Origin: a virus
Reading direction: 5' to 3' (one strand)
Virus record (IMG/VR): IMGVR_UViG_3300022223_000006
Location: 1 to 46,027 of that record
DNA: 46,027 nucleotides
The position numbers and the translations under genes are program-made. This document shows, in pieces, positions 8,352-16,858 of the stretch. Below the pieces are notes generated by a model. It was not told the origin of the DNA. It did not search any database and saw nothing but the letters and a program-made list of their open reading frames with translations. The stretch's first letter is position 1. Every line of letters begins with the position of its first letter.

Positions 8352-11300
8352 TTACAGCACACCACCAGCACCGGCAGTAACTACACCAGCAGAATTTAAG
8401 GGTTGCCACCAGATATGAAAGTTAATCGAGCCGGTAGTTCCAGCATTTGTAGCAATGGTATAACCTATGTCCATACCATTTACGACCACTACATCAAACA
8501 AGCCGCCTGTAATAGTCGTAGATGTATTAGCCCCAGATGCGACAGATGTTCCAGCAGCACCATACACGGCAGTTAAAATATCATTAGTAAGACAGGCGTC
8601 TAATGCCTGTGCCGTGAAAATCGCTGTGGTATTGCCTTCATAACCTAATGCGATTGTCCCATTAGTGCCTACGGTTACAACCGTAGCAGTAACTTCTGCC
8701 AATATCTGTATTCTGCAATTACCAACTACGGCGGCTATCTCGTGTGTTGCGGCTGTATTCCAAGTGGCGCTTGTCATATCAGCCGTTACAACAAAATAGT
8801 TCGGATGATTGTAAGACGGTGAACCAGCTTGTTGTTGTGCCTCTAACCGTTCCAATATCGAACCATCTTTGTTGGGGACTATTGACGTTGTAACAGCATC
8901 GTTATTGGCGCTTTGTATTCCAATATAATTCGATGTCGAATCGCCCATTGCCGGAATCAAATAGCTGCCTTCATCAATGGCATCAACAAAGTAGTTTTCA
9001 ATACACTTTAACGAGCCAGGGTCAAGACCGGTCGCATAGGCATCAGTGTAAAGTATATTATTTACAAGGAAACCAGTGGCAGCAGCAGTCAATTCGATGG
9101 CGTGGACACCGGCAGCGATATTAGTAACTTTGTTACCTTCAATCAGCATATTGGTATTTATCTGGTCGCTTAAAATTCCAGCGGCAGTATAATCACCAAA
9201 GATTCTGTTTTCGATTAGCGAGCATCTATCAACAACACCGCTCGTAATCAGAATTGCTTCAGCAGCGGCAGCGCCGGAAGTTGAGACAAAATCACAATTC
9301 TTTATTATAATTCTGTCTGCGGCAGAGCCTAAACTAATAGCTGCGGTAAACTCAAATCCGCCAGTGTCGGTAAATTCACAACCTTCAAGTGTAACATCGT
9401 CTCCGGTAATATGAACGCCTATCGTTGTATCTGCCGTTGTTGAATAGAATCTGATGTTCTTTATAGTTACATTAGAGGCAGTTACATCTACTGAGGAAGC
9501 GATATTCGTCATTGTAATTGTAGGACGAATACTACCATTTCCGAGACCGATAATAGTTATTCCGGTTGTACTAACGTCAATTTGTGCAGCAGCAAGACTT
9601 TCAGCGTGAGTTGGAGCAACAAAGATAATATCGCCCTTATTGGCAGTACAGTCGCCTATTGCAGCAGCCAAACTTGCTTCCGCTAACGCCCAGGTCGTTC
9701 CGCTATCGGCATCAGAGCCAGTAACGCTGTCAACATAAAAAACATTGCCAACGCCAACACCTGTAGAACCAAGACTTGCCAGAATATCATCAGTTTTTAT
9801 CTGCAAAAACTCCAGCCGCTCGAATACCGAACCATCGCCATTTTCTACGATATTGGCTGATGTAACCAAATTATCCACATCAGTAGGAATGCCTATAATC
9901 CCTGCCAAACTTACAGCACCATCAGTAAGAGCTACACCATCTGAACCTAAGGCATCAACAAGAGACTTATCCGTTCCACAAGGTGTACCAAGTGCAGTAC
10001 TGGAAGCGCCACCAGAAATAAATGTGGCAAGAGAACCAGTTATAGGAGTTACCTTCAAAGTCAACATATCATTGGTAAAGAATTCTCTCCGCATTACCAT
10101 TGCCTTATCATTGGCAGTTAAAGCCTCTGTAAATGCAGAAGCAAGCGTGAATGTACCACTGGCGGTAACATAATTGCTAATATCCCTTATTTCTCCTTCA
10201 GGGGCAGTGCCAGCACCACTGGTGTTATAGGTGCAAATCATTACCCAATCAGTATTGAAATAGTCTTCACCAAACCCGATTAGATTGGCAATTATGGCCG
10301 TAGTGGTAACAGCATTAGTAGAACAATCACCGGTATAGTACAGACCGGTAAGGGCATCTATCCTGTCCCGTATAGCCTGAAGTGAATCAGTGGTATTATT
10401 ATACGAAGTAGTAACTGGGTCTGCCGATGAAGAAAGTATATAAGCAATAACCGATTCCTGTGCAACAGTGTCAGGATAAACATTAGTTCCGCCATCGGCA
10501 GTTTTTGATATATGGTCAAGTTTGGCATCCACAAGAGAAGCTGTTGCACCAGTTCCTAATGCAAGAGCAACAGAGATTGCCTCTAAAGAATCGGTCGTAT
10601 TGTCATAAGTTCCTACTGTAGCAGTCGCTCCAATTCCCATTATTTTGGCAAGTGTAGAATCGTCTTGGACTGTGGCTGGATAAGCATCTGTGCCATCGGC
10701 AACGTAATAGAGCTTTTTCAGAATGTCATCTGCCGAACCTGCTGTAACCGTAGCAATGGCAGGCAAAGCTGGAACACGAACCGCACTTAAATCAATGGCA
10801 TTAGTGCCATAATTTTCAAGGCACATCATCGAACCTGGGTCAAGTGTAGTAGCTGCTGCATTTGTGTACATTGAATTCCCAATACAAATACCTGTTGCCG
10901 CTCCTTGAAATTCAATTGCATATTGACCCGCAGATACATTACTGACGATATTATATCCAATAAGACAATTTGTCGGCACGGCAGCTCCCGCCCAGATACC
11001 AGCCTCTGCAAAAGTACCGTAAATCACATTATTTATTACGGTCGGATTTGCGATTGTGGCGGTAGATAAATCTACAAAGTTGTTGGCATTTGCACCCGTG
11101 CAGTAATACGTGCAATTTGCAATCGTAACATCAGTGGCGGTCGTGCCAATCTGTATACAATCAACAAATTCATCCGTTCCGGCAGTTTCTCCATCGAGGA
11201 AATAGCAGTTGTATATACAGGCGTAATCACCTGCGATTTCAACGTCAATTGCGTGCGTAACTATATTTACCGAAGGAAGAAACCGCAGATTATAGATTTT

Positions 11301-11771
11301 AACGTTTGCTGCCCCGATAACAAATTCCCCGTTTGCACCGTCATAATCAAAGGTAGGAGCATCAGTCCCATTGCCGAGTCCTATTACCGTAACTCCGGCA
11401 ACATCAATATCCACACCATCCGCTGCGGTAAGAGCTTCGTTGTGCCCCTGCATAACATAGATAACGTCCCCGTTATTGTCTGTGCATAGCGCAACGGCGG
11501 CGTCCAATGTGGCCTTAGCCCATTCCGGTTTTGTGCCGTCATAGGTATCACTGCCTACTCCACTATCGACATAAAAGATTTTGCCCGTGCCGAGATTGCT
11601 ATGCGATTTTAGATTTCGTATGTCGGTCTCTATCGAATCGAATTTATTGATAAGCAATGTTTGAAGCCGGATAGGGTCGCTTACATTCCCGTAATCTATC
11701 GTCCACTTTTCACCATAGGCAATCCCGCACAAAATCAATAAAATCATTGTAAAGTAAACTAATTTTTTCAT
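8352..11771 (-). CDS. Giant secreted-type right-handed beta-helix protein with internal duplication
   Basis: 1139 residues, the largest gene. Residues 1-20 are a clear signal peptide (MKKLVYFTMILLILCGIAYG, with cleavage likely after AYG). The -1 position before Cys15 is Leu, so this is not a lipobox. Two long homologous halves begin near residues 66 and 678: IFYVDSGVGSDTYDGT and VFYVDSVTGSDADSGT. Each is followed by parallel beta-helix rungs such as VTVIGLGNGT/ITIIGLGNGS and 'VKIYNLRF/VTIKNIRF', the pattern of pectate-lyase-like or DUF1565-type repeats. A C-terminal beta domain (about 1020-1139) follows. Its ATG overlaps the previous stop (ATGA). It could be a polysaccharide-binding or degrading virion protein. 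A Sec signal on a phage structural-operon product is odd. Confidence 0.75.
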   Translation of the reverse strand: MKKLVYFTMILLILCGIAYGEKWTIDYGNVSDPIRLQTLLINKFDSIETDIRNLKSHSNLGTGKIFYVDSGVGSDTYDGTKPEWAKATLDAAVALCTDNNGDVIYVMQGHNEALTAADGVDIDVAGVTVIGLGNGTDAPTFDYDGANGEFVIGAANVKIYNLRFLPSVNIVTHAIDVEIAGDYACIYNCYFLDGETAGTDEFVDCIQIGTTATDVTIANCTYYCTGANANNFVDLSTATIANPTVINNVIYGTFAEAGIWAGAAVPTNCLIGYNIVSNVSAGQYAIEFQGAATGICIGNSMYTNAAATTLDPGSMMCLENYGTNAIDLSAVRVPALPAIATVTAGSADDILKKLYYVADGTDAYPATVQDDSTLAKIMGIGATATVGTYDNTTDSLEAISVALALGTGATASLVDAKLDHISKTADGGTNVYPDTVAQESVIAYILSSSADPVTTSYNNTTDSLQAIRDRIDALTGLYYTGDCSTNAVTTTAIIANLIGFGEDYFNTDWVMICTYNTSGAGTAPEGEIRDISNYVTASGTFTLASAFTEALTANDKAMVMRREFFTNDMLTLKVTPITGSLATFISGGASSTALGTPCGTDKSLVDALGSDGVALTDGAVSLAGIIGIPTDVDNLVTSANIVENGDGSVFERLEFLQIKTDDILASLGSTGVGVGNVFYVDSVTGSDADSGTTWALAEASLAAAIGDCTANKGDIIFVAPTHAESLAAAQIDVSTTGITIIGLGNGSIRPTITMTNIASSVDVTASNVTIKNIRFYSTTADTTIGVHITGDDVTLEGCEFTDTGGFEFTAAISLGSAADRIIIKNCDFVSTSGAAAAEAILITSGVVDRCSLIENRIFGDYTAAGILSDQINTNMLIEGNKVTNIAAGVHAIELTAAATGFLVNNILYTDAYATGLDPGSLKCIENYFVDAIDEGSYLIPAMGDSTSNYIGIQSANNDAVTTSIVPNKDGSILERLEAQQQAGSPSYNHPNYFVVTADMTSATWNTAATHEIAAVVGNCRIQILAEVTATVVTVGTNGTIALGYEGNTTAIFTAQALDACLTNDILTAVYGAAGTSVASGANTSTTITGGLFDVVVVNGMDIGYTIATNAGTTGSINFHIWWQPLNSAGVVTAGAGGVL

Positions 11772-12115
11772 TGTTTATTCTCCTTAATCAGTTGTTTAGC
11801 GGCAATGATTGCGGCCGCCTTTTTTTCAGCTTCAGCCTTGGCCTTGTCCTTAGCTTTTTCCTCAGCCTCGGCTTGAGCAACCAATCTTATAGCAGCGGCA
11901 AGAGCTTGAGCTTTGGCTTCGGCTTCAATATTGACTTTGGCCTTAACTTCAAGTTCTTTACGCTTTTTGACTTCAACTTCAGCTTTTTCCTTGTCTCTTT
12001 TTTCTCTAAGCAAAACAATTATAGAGTTAATATCATTTATCTCATCTACAAGCCCGCTTAGAAAAGAAATCAAAGATAGAGAATTTGTAACAATAGAATA
12101 AGTTGGTTTTTCCAT
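11768..12115 (-). CDS. Highly charged coiled-coil protein
   Basis: 115 residues. After a short N-terminal segment the whole protein is Lys/Glu/Ala-rich (REKRDKEKAEVEVKKRKELE, then KAEAEKKAAAIIAAKQLIKE), predicting one long helix. Such proteins can act as scaffolding or spacer subunits, but no family is recognised. The stop overlaps the start of the beta-helix gene by four bases (ATGA), so the two are coupled. Confidence 0.5.
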   Translation of the reverse strand: MEKPTYSIVTNSLSLISFLSGLVDEINDINSIIVLLREKRDKEKAEVEVKKRKELEVKAKVNIEAEAKAQALAAAIRLVAQAEAEEKAKDKAKAEAEKKAAAIIAAKQLIKENKQ

Positions 12116-12148
12116 TGTGTAATCTCCACAAAATTATCTTCTTAAAAT

Positions 12149-12724
12149 TTAAGCGGTTTTTTGAAGTTTCAAAACTTCTTCTTTTGTTAATACCAGTTCA
12201 CAGTTGAAGCGTTTTTGCTGATATACAACGCTTTTCAGGCCGGAAGGCGCGCCGAGGTCTTCCACCCATTTAGACCTCGGTATGGTGCAGGTTTGTAGAA
12301 ATTCATAGATGCTGTAAGGCACATCATAAGTTTGACCGTGCATAAATGACCACTTTGGAATTACCCCGCCTTTTGCAACACCCCTTCCGCAATCATTGCA
12401 AAAATCAAAAGCAGGTGATTCATCGGGATTGAGAATGTCCATAATCATAAACTTCATACGAATCATCGGGTCAGTCTTAGTAACCATTTTATTGGTCGAT
12501 TCCTGCGTGATGTCTTTGGCCTCTTTAAGTCTCGACTTATAAACACCGATGAGTCCCTTCTTGATATTTTCCAATGTCATACGACTATCAATCGTAAGAC
12601 CGAGCTTTTCTGCAAGAGCAGCAAGTTCTTCCTTGTCTTTTGCGGCAGAAATCGTTTCCTTAAAGTTAGACGTTTCGCCTGTCTGCACCTCTTGCGGCGC
12701 ATCCAAAATTGATGTTTCCGGCAT
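12149..12724 (-). CDS. Virion-associated protein with possible Zn site
   Basis: 191 residues, not recognised. The N-terminal half is helical with a SAP-like stretch (ELAALAEKLGLTIDSRMTLE, then IKKGLIGVYKSR). The middle has FDFCNDCGRGVAKGG, a CxxC that could bind metal or cap a domain. The C-terminal half is mixed. It lies two genes after the capsid, where head-decoration or assembly proteins are usual. A role as head-associated protein is inferred only from position. Confidence 0.5.
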   Translation of the reverse strand: MPETSILDAPQEVQTGETSNFKETISAAKDKEELAALAEKLGLTIDSRMTLENIKKGLIGVYKSRLKEAKDITQESTNKMVTKTDPMIRMKFMIMDILNPDESPAFDFCNDCGRGVAKGGVIPKWSFMHGQTYDVPYSIYEFLQTCTIPRSKWVEDLGAPSGLKSVVYQQKRFNCELVLTKEEVLKLQKTA

Positions 12725-12746
12725 TTCGTTTCCCTTTCAATTTAGG

Positions 12747-13442
12747 TTATATTGGGTCATTATCCGCTGCATCGCCAGCGTCATAAATCTCATCGTGCAG
12801 TTCGGCTTCGATGTACCAAATCTCGCTATCAGTCGAAATGTCAGCTCCGATTGTGATTCCCTTTCCACCAATCTGGCAGAGGATTTCTTCGCGGCACAAA
12901 AAGACATTCGAGCCACCATCCGTAACGGTTTCACCTGGCTGAACGTTCCAAGTCGTAGGTTCAGACGTTCCAAGGCCAGTTCCGGTAATCAACTCAAAAA
13001 CTCTGCCATTATGAACCGGAGGACGGACGCACGTTCCAACTACTGTCGCGCTTCTATCCTGCCCGCCGCTTGCATAGTTTACCGTTGCCAGCCAATCTGA
13101 AATTGTGGGAGCCGCAGCAGCCGCAGCACCAGCCGGAACTTTTATATAACCATCGGGATTCGAGGCCGTAATGCCTTTCGGATGAGGTATTTTCACGCCG
13201 TCAACTTGCGTATTGTATTTGGCAAATCCGGCGGCAGCAGAGGCACAAACAGTTTTAGCACCCGCCGCATCACCTATACCATATTGACCGGAAGTTGCTT
13301 TTTCCGTCAAAATCCTGTGCCATTCCCAATAAAGTTCCGTGCCACCCAAAGCAGAAATGGCAAAAATCTTATCAGGTACAAAACCAAAATCGACATTGAT
13401 AGTATCGCCGTCTGCGATAAAATATTTTGATGTTTTTTGCAT
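12747..13442 (-). CDS. Probable capsid decoration or accessory protein
   Basis: 231 residues, immediately downstream of the capsid gene. It opens with a beta strand region (ADGDTINVDFGFVPDKIFAI) and contains 'DRSATVVGTCVRPPVHNGRV' and an Ala-rich linker. A 'phage-carbohydrate-binding' style stretch, 'FELITGTGLGTSEPTTW', follows the pattern '..Y....GTSG.TEP.WP' that recurs in phage decoration and tail proteins. Function not proven. Confidence 0.55.
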   Translation of the reverse strand: MQKTSKYFIADGDTINVDFGFVPDKIFAISALGGTELYWEWHRILTEKATSGQYGIGDAAGAKTVCASAAAGFAKYNTQVDGVKIPHPKGITASNPDGYIKVPAGAAAAAAPTISDWLATVNYASGGQDRSATVVGTCVRPPVHNGRVFELITGTGLGTSEPTTWNVQPGETVTDGGSNVFLCREEILCQIGGKGITIGADISTDSEIWYIEAELHDEIYDAGDAADNDPI

Positions 13443-13472
13443 AGTAATATCTCCTTTAACTTAGGTTAGTTA

Positions 13473-14405
13473 TTAACTTTTGGTTGACTTCAGGTTAATC
13501 AAGAACAAGTCCTGAATTATCCGCCAGCCAGACCACATTTTCCACGAAGCCGAGCCTCTTTGACGCAACTTATCGTCTCCGCTTCCTGGCGGGTCAACCC
13601 AGTTTTGCAGGGAGCCGCTCGATAGTTTTATCGCGGCATAAGCCTCTTTGCCGAAAATCAAGTTGCTATAAACACTGCTTGCCACAGGCGCCTGCGTTGA
13701 TTGAATCCAGCGAACTTCACCGACCGAACACCATTCGTTCTCATCAATGAAATTCTGCTGTGGATATTGTTGCGTTCCGATAGCCCCGCTTACCTTCATC
13801 AAATCTTCCCTTAGAAGATAATGAAATATCGCGGCATAAGCAGGACGCAAGGGCGCAGTGCCTGTGCCTGGCGATGCCTTGACATAACCGGTAATATGCT
13901 CCGCCAAATTGCCGTAAAGAGTCGTTGCAACCGTATCAATATCGGTTCTATTGAGAAGTGTTGCAGTACCAGTACCATGTGAGCAGGTAATTACGGAAGC
14001 CGTTGCGTTCATAGTATCGCGGCAAAGTTGGTCTCTGGTATTACGTATCTGGTCGGCCTGCATCTCAGCCCGCTTCGCCATTGCCATTCCATCCGTTGTC
14101 AACTCGACAACATCGGTAATCATTACCCAGGAGCCGAATTGGTCAACAGTTGCCAGTATGTCCACTTTGGACAATTTCTCGCCTTGCGGAGTAATTCCCT
14201 CGGCAAGTTTTGTTGTTGCAGCGGCAAGCCGGTTATAACGCCTGGCTTTCCAGGTCGTGCTGCTATTGGAGGGAAGGGTATATTCTTGCGCCCACTTTTC
14301 GTAGATGTATTTCGGAAATGGGGTGCTCAAAGCTGTTTTGTGAAAAAAAAGAGGCACGCCAGCATCAATCTGTGCTGTCGTGGTCATATTGTAAGTAGTT
14401 CCCAT
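13473..14405 (-). CDS. Major capsid protein, N4-gp56 family
   Basis: 310 residues. The core reads W-K-A-R-R-Y-N-R-L-A-A-A-T-T-K-L-A-E-G-I-T-P-Q-G-E-K-L, then VDILATVDQFGSWVMITDVV and 'RDQLCRDTMNATASVI'. This is the conserved backbone of N4-gp56-type major capsid proteins ('RR...LP.AT..L.EG.TP.G..L', 'Q.G....I.DV..L', 'RD.LN'). Its length is somewhat short for the family (about 300-400). It is expressed just after the scaffold gene, 16 bases away, and the intrinsic terminator lies upstream of both. The fold is HK97-like. Confidence 0.9.
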   Translation of the reverse strand: MGTTYNMTTTAQIDAGVPLFFHKTALSTPFPKYIYEKWAQEYTLPSNSSTTWKARRYNRLAAATTKLAEGITPQGEKLSKVDILATVDQFGSWVMITDVVELTTDGMAMAKRAEMQADQIRNTRDQLCRDTMNATASVITCSHGTGTATLLNRTDIDTVATTLYGNLAEHITGYVKASPGTGTAPLRPAYAAIFHYLLREDLMKVSGAIGTQQYPQQNFIDENEWCSVGEVRWIQSTQAPVASSVYSNLIFGKEAYAAIKLSSGSLQNWVDPPGSGDDKLRQRGSASWKMWSGWRIIQDLFLINLKSTKS

Positions 14406-14421
14406 AATGTAATTCCTTTCT

Positions 14422-15180
14422 TTATAATTTGGCTAAATCGACCGCACCGGACTTCAAATCATCTGCAAATCTGTTGAAATCTTCCGGCTTATCAAGCTCC
14501 ATCATCTTATCCAACAACGGAGAGCCGCTTGAACCGGCAGTTCCACCGCCTGCACCGAGGGCGCTTATGGATTGTGGTGTTTGTCTATTCTTGAGAAGCT
14601 CCTGAATTGCCGAATTTGTTTTCTCATTGTCCTGTTGTGTGGTCTTTATCTTGTTTTGTTGTTCCAGATAAGTTGAAGTTGTCTTAGCAAGACGATAAGC
14701 CGTAGCCCCCGCAAGAGCCGGATTAGTCTTGTATAGCTCCTGAAGATGAGCGAATACTGTCGGGTCAGACTTAACGATTTCCGGCAAATGCTCCGCAATG
14801 ACCGCTTGAAAATCCGTATGCTGCTGCTGTACTGCAAATTGGCCGGCCACATTATTGATATGACCCAAAACTCTATTCAAAGCCATCTCAAGTTGCTTCC
14901 GGTCAACAACCGTATCATCTTCAGCAAAAATACCATCCAAAATGTTCGGTTGTTTAGCTTCCGCCTTCGCTTGCGGCATATTAGCCCGCATTAGCTCCAT
15001 CTGTTCTTGAAACGTCTTCAGCATTGCATCTTTGGCCTTGCTCTCGGCAAGAACAGCATCCAAACGTTCTTTGGGAATCATTTCCGTTTGCTTGGCTTTT
15101 TCGGCGGCAGCGGCTAACTCTTCGTCAATTATTGCCTGACTTTCGGCATCCAACGTATCTGTTTCTTTTGGTTCTGGCAT
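14422..15180 (-). CDS. Scaffolding protein
   Basis: 252 residues from the ATG at 15180, which has AAAGGA about ten bases upstream. A longer frame reaching 15324 would read through the terminator hairpin and is rejected. The protein is acidic and helical (DEELAAAAEKAKQTEMIPKE) with a long coiled-coil region, a Gln/Ala-rich centre, a Gly-rich linker (GAGGGTAGSSGS) and a short C-terminal helix ending LKSGAVDLAKL. Position directly before the capsid, charge and helix content fit a scaffold that leaves during maturation. No protease was seen nearby. Confidence 0.75.
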   Translation of the reverse strand: MPEPKETDTLDAESQAIIDEELAAAAEKAKQTEMIPKERLDAVLAESKAKDAMLKTFQEQMELMRANMPQAKAEAKQPNILDGIFAEDDTVVDRKQLEMALNRVLGHINNVAGQFAVQQQHTDFQAVIAEHLPEIVKSDPTVFAHLQELYKTNPALAGATAYRLAKTTSTYLEQQNKIKTTQQDNEKTNSAIQELLKNRQTPQSISALGAGGGTAGSSGSPLLDKMMELDKPEDFNRFADDLKSGAVDLAKL

Positions 15181-15280
15181 AATAGTTATCCTTTTCTGGC
15201 TCGGCTTCAGCCAATTTTGCCGTGCGGCGGCCACGACTATTCTCAACGCCCGCAGCCCGTTTAAGTTTTTCGTAACAAAC

Positions 15281-15321
15281 AAAAAACCCCTGAAAGCAGT
15301 TTTTAAGCTGCTCGCAGGGGT
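15281..15321 (-). terminator. Intrinsic terminator before scaffold/capsid
   Basis: On the minus strand the arms ACCCCTG (15315-15321) and CAGGGGT (15286-15292), reinforced by AGCAG/CTGCT inside, are followed by TTTTTT (15281-15286). It lies within the late operon, upstream of the two most needed genes. It must therefore be partial, be bypassed by antitermination, or be followed by another promoter. Confidence 0.8.
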
Positions 15322-15398
15322 CATTTGTTGATTTACCCTAATTACTTATTCAGTTATCAAACTATCCACGACGTTTGATGTCTTATTTTTTCTTCAAA

Positions 15399-15569
15399 TT
15401 AAGATTGTTGTATAGCTCCTAATAATTGCTGTCCTATGCTCTTTTGTTGATAGGGTGCAATCAATTCATTAAGAATTTCTTGTTGCTTATATCTTGTCAA
15501 CTCTTTTCTCAATTGAGCATTTTCCTTTCTTAATGATTCCTTTTCAGTATCCACAAATAATCTAAACAT
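15399..15569 (-). CDS. Small coiled-coil protein (56 aa)
   Basis: The 56 residues start MFRLFVDTEKESLRKENAQL and continue as an uninterrupted charged helix (RKELTRYKQQ), then a helical tail. The leucine/asparagine spacing (L-x6-L) predicts a dimeric coiled coil. It has AGGAGAAAAG just before the ATG at 15569. Unknown function; it sits between portal-side genes and the scaffold. Confidence 0.6.
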   Translation of the reverse strand: MFRLFVDTEKESLRKENAQLRKELTRYKQQEILNELIAPYQQKSIGQQLLGAIQQS

Positions 15570-15580
15570 AATCTTTTCTC

Positions 15581-15820
15581 CTATTTGTTAGGTTCAAAAT
15601 ATTCGTCCGGTTGAATTATAACCGAATATTCTACATTACAATTAACCTTTTCCCGTTCAGGATGCAAGTTAAATTTTACATTTCCGCACATATCAGGGAA
15701 TATTTCCTTGACTAACTTGCAAGCCTGTATCAACTTTTTTTGCTGGCCGCAAATATCAGGAAATATTTCTTTAACTAATTTGCAAGCCTGTATTGACTTT
15801 TTTCGCTGGGATTCTGTCAT
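15581..15820 (-). CDS. Small protein with a 21-residue tandem duplication
   Basis: 79 residues. IQACKLVKEIFPDICG and IQACKLVKEIFPDMCG are successive copies 21 residues (63 bp) apart, so a recent in-frame duplication created the present gene. Each copy holds two Cys in a C-x11-C spacing. The C-terminal third is beta-rich and acidic. Its ATG shares one base with the preceding stop (TAATG). No family recognised. Confidence 0.65.
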   Translation of the reverse strand: MTESQRKKSIQACKLVKEIFPDICGQQKKLIQACKLVKEIFPDMCGNVKFNLHPEREKVNCNVEYSVIIQPDEYFEPNK

Positions 15821-15990
15821 TATTCCTTTTTCGTATGAACTTCGCTTCTATGGCTGCCTTTGTCGTCATAACAATAATTCACATATTGTCCAGATTGTAA
15901 ACCGTGCTCTTTGTTCGGCCCTGATACCCTGGCAACTCTTGCCTTGCCCTCTTTCGCCTTACGAACACAAGCTAAAAATGCCTCTGGCAT
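15820..15990 (-). CDS. Small basic protein (56 aa)
   Basis: It starts at 15990 (MPEAFLACVRKAKEGKARVA) and ends HRSEVHTKKE. 'VSGPNKEHGLQSGQYVNYCY' in the middle resembles a short beta-barrel like those of phage-encoded nucleic-acid-binding microproteins, but this is only an impression. It lies three bases after the 139-residue gene's stop and is coupled by TAATG to the next gene. Confidence 0.6.
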   Translation of the reverse strand: MPEAFLACVRKAKEGKARVARVSGPNKEHGLQSGQYVNYCYDDKGSHRSEVHTKKE

Positions 15991-15993
15991 AGT

Positions 15994-16413
15994 TTAATTC
16001 CTTGAAAATTTCAATGGTATTCCTCTCGCCGATTTGCCGACAAACTCACTTTCTCCGTCAAATTCCACTGGCTGCATAAGCGGGGCATCCACCGGAAGAA
16101 TGTAAATCCATTTCGCCTGCCCTTTCTTATTATCGACCTTCAAAAGTGCCGTTCCTAACTGTCTATGAGACGGCAACATAGATTCGTCCGGTATGATTAC
16201 AAGTGTCGTATTTATAATATTGCCATTTAATAAAACATCTTTAGTCTGTTCCACGCCCGACTTTGGCCCTGCATAACGAGTTTTGTTCACAACCATAATC
16301 CAGTAAGGATTTTCCCTATACTGATTGCGGTCGATAATCTTTGTAAGCTCCCTATCGAGAACTTCACCGCACCAATGACCTAAATCACCGAGTAACATCA
16401 TATTATCAATCAA
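15994..16413 (-). CDS. Conserved-type protein of unknown function near portal
   Basis: 139 residues, mixed alpha/beta, with 'NPYWIMVVNKTRYAGPKSGV' and 'TLVIIPDESMLPSHRQLGTA'. No catalytic motif recognised. The start at 16413 overlaps the previous gene's end by eight bases. It may be a portal- or head-associated accessory. Confidence 0.5.
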   Translation of the reverse strand: MIDNMMLLGDLGHWCGEVLDRELTKIIDRNQYRENPYWIMVVNKTRYAGPKSGVEQTKDVLLNGNIINTTLVIIPDESMLPSHRQLGTALLKVDNKKGQAKWIYILPVDAPLMQPVEFDGESEFVGKSARGIPLKFSRN

Positions 16414-16858
16414 TTCCTAACGCTTCTTTTACCGCCGCATCTGCTTTTTCTTTTCTCCAATTGGCCTTAATGCCTTTTAACCTTTTTTGAATATCAAGAA
16501 TATCCATTAAAGTTACATTCCCCGCACATTTCGTACGCAAAATTTCCAGGTCAGATAACGAAAGGAATTGTTCTATAGTTTTAACTGGCTTTCCTTCGCG
16601 TTCACGAATACGCAAAAATCTTCTGACGCGACTGTTAAAATCATCAATGGGCAAGGGAATACTATCAATTTGAGCCTCAAATTCTCCACACCACTCATCT
16701 TCAAAAGTATTTACTAAGCCGCCTTTTTCATTTTCAGGATTTTCATCTATTGTTCGATATACAGGAGGAAATCTTCTGCAAAATCCAAATTCTCCACAAA
16801 GCGGTCTATGATAGCTATGTTGTTCCCACCATTTACAATCTTTGCAAGTTTTTTTCAT
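16406..16858 (-). CDS. Cys-rich protein next to portal
   Basis: 150 residues. The N-terminus has CKDCKWWEQHSYHRPLCGEF and GFCRRFPPVY, four cysteines plus histidines in a metal-binding arrangement like those of the tiny early proteins of this phage (compare 29051-29269). The C-terminal half is helical and charged. The ATG at 16858 overlaps the portal stop by four bases. A structural Zn site is inferred. Confidence 0.55.
   Translation of the reverse strand: MKKTCKDCKWWEQHSYHRPLCGEFGFCRRFPPVYRTIDENPENEKGGLVNTFEDEWCGEFEAQIDSIPLPIDDFNSRVRRFLRIREREGKPVKTIEQFLSLSDLEILRTKCAGNVTLMDILDIQKRLKGIKANWRKEKADAAVKEALGID

Noticed and set aside
12549-13100. 183-codon open frame on the plus strand
   Set aside because: It spans two well-supported minus-strand genes and their junction and has no start signal.
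15181-15324. N-terminal extension of the scaffold protein
   Set aside because: It would be translated through an intrinsic terminator hairpin; the ATG at 15180 has a proper ribosome site.
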